A stretch of DNA of 8,781 nt from an uncultured Bacteroidota bacterium (GTDB lineage Bacteria; Bacteroidota; Bacteroidia; Chitinophagales; Chitinophagaceae), in the NCBI GenBank assembly GCA_903933765.1, contig CAIZLI010000054.1:1-8781 (forward strand). Reading direction: 5' to 3'. This document shows, piece by piece, positions 1-6,128 of this stretch (the stretch's first letter is position 1; each line of letters starts with the position of its first letter). The position numbers were made by a program, and so were the translations under genes. Below the pieces are notes generated by a model. It was given only the letters and a program-made list of their open reading frames with translations, had not been told where the DNA came from and did not search any database.

Positions 1-1
1 A

Positions 2-1726
2 GCGAAGAGCCAATTGGTTAAAAATAAAAATGGCGTTGAGACAAAAGTGGGTGCACCTGCATTGACCAATAGCTTTAGTATTTCTCCTGATAAAAATTAT
101 ATCCTTACACGTACTTTAAATAAGCCTTTCTCTTATTTAGTAACTGCTTATGGTTTTGCATCTTCGATGCAAGTACTTGATAAGAATGGTGTATTGGTAA
201 AAACAATTGCGCAATTACCTTCTTCCGAAGGTACTGCAAGTGGTTATGACAATGTACAAAATGCACCTCGTGGTTTTGAGTGGAAGGATGACGAAGCGGC
301 TACCATTGTTTATGCGATGCCTTTAGACAGTGGCTTGATTAAAAAAGCAGTACCATTTCATGATGCTGTGATGGCGATGAGTGCACCTTTTAACGATGCA
401 CCAAAAGAATTATTTAAAACAGCTGCACGTTTTTCTAATATCAGTTGGGGTGATGAAACTTTGGCTTTAGTAACCGAAGTATTAAGAACCAAGCAACGTT
501 ATAAAGTGAGCGTGTACAATCATAAAGCCAATAGCTTAACTACTTTATATGAAAGAAGTTTAACTGATGCTTATAGCAATTTAGGTAACCCTGTTACGCA
601 TAAAAATAAATTCGGAAAAGATGTGATTGCTTCAGTAAGCAATGGCCGTGGTGTTTTAATGAACAACACGACGGGCGCATCTGATAAAGGAGACCTTCCT
701 TATTTATCTATCTACAACTTAGATACCAAAGCCAATGAAATTATTTGGCGCAGCAAAGAGGCTTGTTTTGAATATGTAGTAGATGTATTAGATGCTGCTA
801 CTTTAAAAATTATTACACGCAGAGAGACCGAAAAAGAAGTGCCTAATTATTATTTGAAATCCTTACAAGCCAATACTTCTGTTGCCATCACTAGCTTCAG
901 CAATCCTTATGCAAGCATGGAAGGTGTGACCAAAGAAAAAATTAAATACAAAAGAGCGGACGGTGTTGACTTAACAGGTGATTTATATTTACCTAAAGGA
1001 TACAACAAGGAAAAAGATGGTCCTTTGCCAACTTTGCTTTGGGCTTATCCTAGAGAATTTACAAGTGCTGCTGATGCAAGTCAGATTAGAGGTAACCAAC
1101 ACAAATTTACTTTGTTAAGCTGGGGCTCTCCTGTGTTTTATGTAACACAAGGTTATGCCATTTTAGACAATGCAGAAATGCCAATTGTAGCGACTTCTCC
1201 TGATAAAAAACCGAACGATGATTTTGTCAATCAATTGATTTTAAATGCAAGTGCCGCGATTGATAAATTAGTAAGCATGGGTGTGAGTGATCGTAACAAG
1301 TTCGCGATTGGTGGACATAGTTATGGCGCATTCATGACTGCAAACGTATTAGCACATAGTAATAATTTATTCAAAGCGGGTATTGCACGCAGTGGCGCAT
1401 ACAACAGAACATTGACACCTTTTGGATTCCAAAACGAAGACAGAACTTTCTGGCAAGCACCTCAATTGTATTTAGACATGAGTCCTTTTGCACATGCTGA
1501 TAAAATTAAGACACCTATTTTATTAACACATGGCGAGATGGATGATAACACAGGAACTTTCCCAATCAATAGTGAGCGTTTATATGCAGCCATCAAAGGA
1601 CATGGTGGTACTGTACGTTTTGTATACTTGCCTTATGAAGCGCATGGTTACAGAGGTAAAGAAAATGTATTGCACTTATTGTATGAGCAAGGTCGCTGGT
1701 TGGATAAGTACTTGAAGGGGAAATAG
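2..1726 (+). CDS. S9 family serine peptidase, glutamyl endopeptidase-like (N-terminus cut by window edge)
   Basis: C-terminal 574 codons of a prolyl-oligopeptidase-fold serine peptidase. The frame is open to the left edge, so the TTG at 14 is an internal Leu codon and not the start. Counting residues from 14, about 1-300 look like beta-propeller repeats and about 310-570 are the alpha/beta-hydrolase domain. The catalytic triad is visible: Ser436 in GGHSYGAFM (codon 1319-1321), Asp510 in THGEMDDN and His544 in YEAHGYRG. The GGHSYGAFMTAN block and the later ARSGAYNRTLTPFGFQ block are characteristic of the S9D glutamyl endopeptidase group, best known from the plant plastid enzyme, so cleavage after Glu is a family-based inference. 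Bacterial relatives are usually around 800 residues, so roughly 200-250 residues, including any signal peptide, are missing and the cell location cannot be read. The gene is convergent with thrA, 47 bases away, with no evident functional link. The peptidase fold is secure; the exact specificity is not. Confidence 0.9.
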   Translation, partial: AKSQLVKNKNGVETKVGAPALTNSFSISPDKNYILTRTLNKPFSYLVTAYGFASSMQVLDKNGVLVKTIAQLPSSEGTASGYDNVQNAPRGFEWKDDEAATIVYAMPLDSGLIKKAVPFHDAVMAMSAPFNDAPKELFKTAARFSNISWGDETLALVTEVLRTKQRYKVSVYNHKANSLTTLYERSLTDAYSNLGNPVTHKNKFGKDVIASVSNGRGVLMNNTTGASDKGDLPYLSIYNLDTKANEIIWRSKEACFEYVVDVLDAATLKIITRRETEKEVPNYYLKSLQANTSVAITSFSNPYASMEGVTKEKIKYKRADGVDLTGDLYLPKGYNKEKDGPLPTLLWAYPREFTSAADASQIRGNQHKFTLLSWGSPVFYVTQGYAILDNAEMPIVATSPDKKPNDDFVNQLILNASAAIDKLVSMGVSDRNKFAIGGHSYGAFMTANVLAHSNNLFKAGIARSGAYNRTLTPFGFQNEDRTFWQAPQLYLDMSPFAHADKIKTPILLTHGEMDDNTGTFPINSERLYAAIKGHGGTVRFVYLPYEAHGYRGKENVLHLLYEQGRWLDKYLKGK

Positions 1727-1757
1727 TTAAAAAGGAAATAATTTAATACCTAAATAA

Positions 1758-1779
1758 TTGAACTAGGGTTAAACTAGGC
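1758..1779. repeat. 11-bp imperfect tandem repeat across the thrA stop codon
   Basis: TTGAACTAGGG (1758-1768) is followed directly by TTAAACTAGGC (1769-1779), with two mismatches. The second copy contains the thrA stop codon (TAG on the - strand, 1774-1776). It lies in the short convergent gap between the peptidase gene and thrA. The two CTAG tetramers could form only a 4-bp stem with no T-tract, so this is not a convincing terminator. No better hairpin is visible in 1727-1773. It may be a small local duplication or chance. Confidence 0.35.
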
Positions 1780-4257
1780 CCTTGCTGCTCTAATAATATC
1801 AGCAAAGACGCCTGACGCCGTAACGTCTGCGCCTGCGCCTGCACCCTTGATTACCATGGGCAGTTCGGGGTATCTTTCAGTATAAAAGAGGACCAAATTA
1901 TCTTTTCCATATAGATGGTAAAAATCTGAGCTTGGTTGGATATGTTGTAAGCCTACCTTGGCAATACCTTGTCCATTTGCATCGTTTTCGAACTTAGCTA
2001 CAAATTTTAATTTGCATCCTGCTGCTAAAGCTGCATCGTATAATTTTTTAAAATGTGCTTCTTGCTTTTCCATCTCATCATAAAAATCGGCTACCGTTCC
2101 ATTAAAACAGGAAGCTGGCAAAAAGGATGCATTCTCTATGGCATCCATTTCGAGTGGATGTCCTGCTTCTCTTGCTAAAATCATTACTTTGCGCATCACA
2201 TCTGTTCCGCCTAGGTCCAATCTTGGATCTGGTTCTGTATATCCTTCTTCCTGTGCTTGCCTCACGACTTGTGCAAAAGATTTTCCATCCTTGCCGCCTT
2301 CATAATTATTAAATACAAAATTCAATGTACCTGATAAGACCGCTTCTATTTTATTGACCTTGTCTCCACTACGGATTAAATCATTCAAAGTACCAATGAT
2401 CGGTAAGCTTGCACCTACATTGGTTTCAAACAAAAAGGCTGCACTATAATTCCTTGCCAATGTTTTTAAATTGGCATAATGTGCATACGGCGATGAACAT
2501 GCAATTTTATTACAAGCCACTACAGAAACTGCCTTGCTCAATAATTGTGCATAGGTATCTGCTACAGCAGCATGTGCTGTTACATCTACAAAAATAGAAT
2601 TACGTAAATTATTATCTAAAATCGCTGCAACAAAATCTTGAATCGTACCAGCGGGTGCTGCATTTAATTGAGTCCTCCAATCTTGCGCATGGTTTAAATC
2701 AATGCCTTCTGGTTGGATCAATTGCTTTTTACTATTGGCAATCCCTACAATATTAATTTGTACTCTTAGAGTGGTTTGTAAATAAGAAACCTGCTGTTTG
2801 ATTTGTTCAATTAATTTTCCACCAACATTTCCTGCACCTGCAATATAGACATTCACCTGTTTATAGGTGGTTTCAAAAAAGGCTTCATGCAATACATTGA
2901 TTGCTTTGCGTATATCTTGAACTGCAATCACAGCTGTAATATTTTTTTCCGAAGATCCTTGTGCAATAGCTCTTATATTGATACCGTTCCTTCCCAAGGC
3001 GCCAAACATTTTACCACTAATCCCTGAGTGATTGCGCATTTGCGCTCCCACTATGGCTATAATTGATAATTCTTTTTCTATAATCAATGGTTCCAATAGC
3101 TGTGCATTAATCTCTTCCTCAAACTCTGCATCCACTGCAATTTTTGCCAGATGTGTATCTTGCACACTTACGCCTATAGAGATTGAATGCTCTGATGAGC
3201 TTTGGGTAATGATAATAATACTGATTTGTTTTTTGGCAAGTGCATCAAACAATCTTTTTGTGAACCCTGGTATGGCCACCATACCTGCTCCTTCTAAACT
3301 TAATAAGCAAATATCTTTGATACTAGTAATACCGCGAATTACACTGATATCTTTTGGAGATTCGTTTTCGATCAATGTGCCTGGATGCTCAGGTTCAAAA
3401 GTATTCTTGATCCATAATGGAATATTTGCCTGCATCACTGGTAAAATCGTTGGCGGATAAATAATTTTAGCACCAAAATGCGATAACTCCATGGCTTCGT
3501 GATAGGATATCCTTGGAATTGCTTTTGCGTTGTTGACTATTCTTGGATCTGCCGTCATCATCCCACTTACATCGGTCCATATTTCTAAAACAGATGCATT
3601 GATAGCTGCAGCATAAATCGCTCCCGAATAATCTGATCCACCTCTCCCTAATGTAGTGGTATGGCCTTCTGCATCGGATGCAATAAAACCGGGGGCGATA
3701 TACAATGCATGTCGATTAGAAGAATTTGCAAAATAGTCTTGAATAGTTTGATTGGTCAATGCTTTATCCAATACTGCACTTGAATAAGCACTATTGGTTT
3801 TAATCATCCATCTTGAATCTAACCATACTTGATCTAGGCCTTCTGCCTCAAATGCTGCAGCAATAATTTTTGAAGATAAAATTTCACCATAACTCATTAA
3901 ACAATCCTGCATTTGAACTGTCAACACCTTTTCTTTAAATATAGTTTCGCAATATGCTTCAATTTCTTGAATCAATCCATTCACCATATTCAAGGCAGTA
4001 GCCTGTTGGGCAGTTGGCAATAAAGCAAGCACTGCATCCTCATGTTTTTGTGCAAAGCTTTGAATCATTGTTGGATAAGCTGCATTGCCTTGAGCTGCTG
4101 TTTGTCCTAATAAAATTAATTGGTCTGTTACACCACTCATAGCAGATACCACTACAATACTAGGTGTTGTTTGAACGCGCGCTTTCACAATAGCAATCAC
4201 TTTTGAAATGGCTGTTGTTGAACCTACCGAACTTCCTCCAAACTTTAAAACCTGCAT
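1774..4257 (-). CDS. thrA: bifunctional aspartate kinase / homoserine dehydrogenase I
   Basis: Cytosolic enzyme of 827 residues (E. coli ThrA has 820) that phosphorylates aspartate and later reduces aspartate semialdehyde to homoserine, feeding threonine, methionine and indirectly isoleucine. Domains in order: aspartate kinase about 1-290, with KFGGSS (5-10), SYGE (122-125), GRGGSDYSG (204-212) and TDVSGMMTADPR (228-239); two ACT-type regulatory segments about 315-390 and 398-462; the NAD(P)-binding part of homoserine dehydrogenase from about 468, with GAGNVGG (474-480) and NK (583-584); and the catalytic part, with YTEPDPRLDLGGTD (673-686). Asp686 and Lys690 match the catalytic Asp/Lys pair of the family. 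The ATG at 4257 gives the standard N-terminus MQVLKFGG; an A-rich run precedes it, with no Shine-Dalgarno. The ACT pair implies threonine feedback by family knowledge. It lies 50 bases behind ilvC, with a promoter-like octamer in the gap. No thrB or thrC follows in the window; the next gene is convergent. Confidence 0.97.
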   Translation of the reverse strand: MQVLKFGGSSVGSTTAISKVIAIVKARVQTTPSIVVVSAMSGVTDQLILLGQTAAQGNAAYPTMIQSFAQKHEDAVLALLPTAQQATALNMVNGLIQEIEAYCETIFKEKVLTVQMQDCLMSYGEILSSKIIAAAFEAEGLDQVWLDSRWMIKTNSAYSSAVLDKALTNQTIQDYFANSSNRHALYIAPGFIASDAEGHTTTLGRGGSDYSGAIYAAAINASVLEIWTDVSGMMTADPRIVNNAKAIPRISYHEAMELSHFGAKIIYPPTILPVMQANIPLWIKNTFEPEHPGTLIENESPKDISVIRGITSIKDICLLSLEGAGMVAIPGFTKRLFDALAKKQISIIIITQSSSEHSISIGVSVQDTHLAKIAVDAEFEEEINAQLLEPLIIEKELSIIAIVGAQMRNHSGISGKMFGALGRNGINIRAIAQGSSEKNITAVIAVQDIRKAINVLHEAFFETTYKQVNVYIAGAGNVGGKLIEQIKQQVSYLQTTLRVQINIVGIANSKKQLIQPEGIDLNHAQDWRTQLNAAPAGTIQDFVAAILDNNLRNSIFVDVTAHAAVADTYAQLLSKAVSVVACNKIACSSPYAHYANLKTLARNYSAAFLFETNVGASLPIIGTLNDLIRSGDKVNKIEAVLSGTLNFVFNNYEGGKDGKSFAQVVRQAQEEGYTEPDPRLDLGGTDVMRKVMILAREAGHPLEMDAIENASFLPASCFNGTVADFYDEMEKQEAHFKKLYDAALAAGCKLKFVAKFENDANGQGIAKVGLQHIQPSSDFYHLYGKDNLVLFYTERYPELPMVIKGAGAGADVTASGVFADIIRAARA

Positions 4258-4290
4258 ATCATTTTTTCTTTTCTACTAATAAGATGGCCA

Positions 4291-4298
4291 CAAAGGTA
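4291..4298 (-). promoter_or_regulatory. Candidate Bacteroidota -7 element (TAnnTTTG) for thrA
   Basis: The - strand reads TACCTTTG, an exact match to the TAnnTTTG -7 consensus of the Bacteroidota housekeeping sigma factor. It lies wholly between the ilvC stop and the thrA start. Transcription starting about 5-8 bases downstream would give a leader of roughly 28 bases before the thrA ATG. No TTG is present at the expected -33 position, which falls in the last ilvC codons, so the call is partial. The other ilv gaps in the window lack this octamer on the - strand. Confidence 0.42.
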
Positions 4299-4307
4299 AG
4301 CCATATA

Positions 4308-5363
4308 TTATTTTCCTGGCTGATTCTCTGGACGTAAACTTCTTACAGTTCTTCCAGCCTGCCACATTTCACTATTATGTAATTCTGCTAATTCAAGTTC
4401 TAATTTGGCACGGTAATCGTCCTTGCTATTCAAATCAATTGAACGTGCAGATTCTTTTCCTGTAGCTACGCTATCATATAAGTCTGTGAATACCGGTAAA
4501 GTAGCGTCACGGAATTTTTTCCACCAATCCAACGCGCCTCTTTGTGCAGTGGTTGAACAGTTGGCATACATCCAGTCCATGCCATTTTCTGCTACTAGTG
4601 GCATCAATGATTGTGTTAATTCTTCAACTGTTTCATTGAATGATTCAGAAGGACTATGTCCGTTCTTACGCAACACTTCGTACTGCGCTGCAAAAATACC
4701 TTGGATTGCACCCATTAATGTACCGCGCTCTCCTGTTAAATCTGAATACACTTCTTTTTTGAAATTGGTCTCGAATAAATAACCAGAACCTACTGCAATA
4801 CCCAATGCAATTACTCTGTCATGTGCTTTTCCTGTTGCGTCTTGGAAGATCGCATAACTTGAATTCAAGCCACGTCCTTGTAAAAACATTCTTCTTAATG
4901 AAGTACCTGAACCTTTTGGTGCAACTAAAATTACATCCACATCCGCTGGAGGTACAATACCTGTTTGTTCTTTATAAGTAATTCCAAAGCCATGAGAAAA
5001 ATACAATGCCTTACCTGGCGTTAAATGTTTTTTTACAGTTGGCCACATCGCGATTTGCGCAGCGTCGCTCAATAGATAACATATAATAGTGCCTTTCTCT
5101 AATGCTTCCTCTATTTCAAATAAGGTTTGGCCAGGCACAAATCCATCAGCGACTGCCTTATCCCATGATTTTGAATTTTTTCTTTGACCTACAATCACAT
5201 TGACACCATTTTCTTTTTGGTTCAATGCTTGACCTGGTCCTTGAACACCATATCCAATCACAGCGACCACTTCGTTTTTTAATACTTCCTGTGCTTTTGC
5301 TAATGGAAACTCTTCGCGTGTTACTACATTTTCTTCGGTACCTCCGAAATTTAATTTTGCCAT
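4308..5363 (-). CDS. ilvC: ketol-acid reductoisomerase (NADP+), class I-size
   Basis: Converts 2-acetolactate and 2-aceto-2-hydroxybutyrate to the 2,3-dihydroxy acids, using Mg2+ and NADPH; second common step of valine and isoleucine synthesis. The protein has 351 residues, the short form; the long E. coli type has about 490. The N-terminal Rossmann domain shows GYGVQGPGQ (37-45) and a cofactor loop GQRKNSKSW (59-67), whose basic and Ser residues favour NADPH. FSHGFG (122-127, His124) and APKGSG (148-153, Lys150) are active-site segments. The C-terminal domain has the metal and substrate ligands Asp208 and Glu212 (SDLTGERG), Glu244 and Glu248 (FNETVEE) and Ser270 (NCSTTAQRG). The APKGSG, EGRG/QGRG-like, NSSYA, GERG and NCSTTA blocks resemble the fungal and plastid-type enzyme as I recall it. 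The ATG at 5363 gives a natural MAKLNFGG start, preceded by a G-poor leader and no Shine-Dalgarno. It is the fourth gene of the ilvDBNC order, with all active-site residues intact. Confidence 0.97.
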   Translation of the reverse strand: MAKLNFGGTEENVVTREEFPLAKAQEVLKNEVVAVIGYGVQGPGQALNQKENGVNVIVGQRKNSKSWDKAVADGFVPGQTLFEIEEALEKGTIICYLLSDAAQIAMWPTVKKHLTPGKALYFSHGFGITYKEQTGIVPPADVDVILVAPKGSGTSLRRMFLQGRGLNSSYAIFQDATGKAHDRVIALGIAVGSGYLFETNFKKEVYSDLTGERGTLMGAIQGIFAAQYEVLRKNGHSPSESFNETVEELTQSLMPLVAENGMDWMYANCSTTAQRGALDWWKKFRDATLPVFTDLYDSVATGKESARSIDLNSKDDYRAKLELELAELHNSEMWQAGRTVRSLRPENQPGK

Positions 5364-5483
5364 GATTTGTTTAGTTTATGATTTGAATGATTTAATTATA
5401 TTTTGATTTGATTTTGAATTACTATTTAATGATCTATTTAGATGGATGAATTATAAAATGAATGAATTTACTTTTTTTAAAAA
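5364..5483 (-). other. G-depleted, AT-rich leader between ilvN and ilvC
   Basis: This is the longest non-coding gap in the block (120 bases). In the transcript sense it contains only 3 G but 16 C, and carries many short TTCAT, AATCA and TCAAAT units plus two TAAATAG copies. It contains no ATG or GTG, so there is no leader peptide with those starts. No stable hairpin or T-tract is apparent. A TATAAT hexamer occurs on the - strand at 5450-5455, but without a -35 partner and without the TAnnTTTG form. It may be an unstructured translation leader for ilvC or simply relaxed intergenic sequence. Confidence 0.5.
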
Positions 5484-6080
5484 TTACATCGTGAACACAT
5501 TTCCTCTTTGCCCTAAGTATTCATTTTCTACCAATTCGAGTCCTGGTTCACTTTTTTCAAAGTCTTTTAATTTTTCGTGGAAGCCCGCGCTTTCTTTGAT
5601 GATGGCCACTCTTGCGCTTCTTACAAATTCTACCAATCCAAATGGTGCCAATGCTTCCATTAATTTATTGGTTTCCTCTCTGTGTCCTGTTGTCTCAAAA
5701 ACAATAAAGTCTTTTCTGATGGCCACGGCTCTTGCACCAAACTCTCTCAACAATCTTTCTACTTTTACTTTCTCTGTAATCTCGTCCGATAATACTTTAT
5801 ACAAGGCCAACTCCTGCCATACAATTTCATCGTTGGTATTGTAGTAGGCTTTTAAAACTTCTACTTGCTTTTCGATTTGTCGTACAATTTTAAGCACCAC
5901 CTCTCTGGATTCAACTACCACAATGGTAAAGCGATGGATACCTGGCACTTCCGATGGAGAAGTATTTAAACTTTCCACATTGATTTTTCTTCTCGAAAAA
6001 ATAATGGCAATACGATTTAACAAACCAACTTGGTTTTCGGTATAGACCGTGATTGTAAATTCTTGTTTTTCGTTTTCCAT
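5484..6080 (-). CDS. ilvN: acetolactate synthase, regulatory (small) subunit
   Basis: Regulatory partner of the IlvB catalytic subunit; it activates the enzyme and confers feedback inhibition by branched-chain amino acids. The N-terminal ACT domain spans about 7-80. Aligned by eye with E. coli IlvH, the valine-site residues Asn11, Gly14 and Asn29 correspond to Asn16, Gly19 and Asn34 here, with constant +5 spacing. This suggests that valine control is retained. The second small-subunit domain covers about 88-165, including LREFGARAVAIRKD. The protein has 198 residues against 163 for IlvH; most of the excess is a charged C-terminal tail of about 33 residues that starts near GFHEKLKDF. The ATG at 6080 is preceded by A/T-rich sequence only. 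It sits 48 bases after ilvB, the usual large-small subunit order, so co-expression is expected. Either ilvN or ilvH could be used as the symbol. Confidence 0.95.
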   Translation of the reverse strand: MENEKQEFTITVYTENQVGLLNRIAIIFSRRKINVESLNTSPSEVPGIHRFTIVVVESREVVLKIVRQIEKQVEVLKAYYNTNDEIVWQELALYKVLSDEITEKVKVERLLREFGARAVAIRKDFIVFETTGHREETNKLMEALAPFGLVEFVRSARVAIIKESAGFHEKLKDFEKSEPGLELVENEYLGQRGNVFTM

Positions 6081-6115
6081 AATTTTTACTTTATAAAAAT
6101 ATTTGACCTCATTTT

Positions 6116-6127
6116 ATTCGGTCGAAT
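6116..6127. repeat. Small inverted repeat in the ilvB-ilvN gap
   Basis: ATTCG-GT-CGAAT forms a 5-bp inverted repeat with a 2-base centre, starting 2 bases past the ilvB stop codon on the - strand. It is too short for a strong hairpin and has no downstream T-tract in the transcript, so it does not look like a terminator. It might be a weak processing or pausing element, or chance. The rest of the 48-base gap is A/T-rich. Confidence 0.25.
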
Positions 6128-6128
6128 G

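Noticed and set aside
1828..1845. Tandem GC-rich GCAGGC repeat near the thrA 3' end
   Set aside because: It encodes the Gly-Ala run GAGAGAD near the C-terminus of the homoserine dehydrogenase part, a family-typical segment, so it is explained by protein conservation.
3032..3460. 142-codon open frame on the + strand inside thrA
   Set aside because: It is antisense to the conserved ACT region of thrA and shows no promoter, start context or recognisable motif.
4242..4266. Tiny overlapping ORF (ATG at 4264 on the - strand, stop inside the first thrA codons) as a translational coupler
   Set aside because: It encodes only five residues and nothing else supports translation; the A-rich context is shared with the real thrA start.
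5446..5844. 132-codon open frame on the + strand across ilvN
   Set aside because: Most of it is antisense to ilvN; its composition is explained by the complementary strand.
6086..6112. Eight-codon mini-ORF on the - strand (MRSNIFIK) just before ilvN, with two Ile codons, as a possible attenuation leader
   Set aside because: It has no alternative hairpins or T-tract terminator and only two non-adjacent Ile codons; an ORF this short is expected by chance in an A/T-rich gap.
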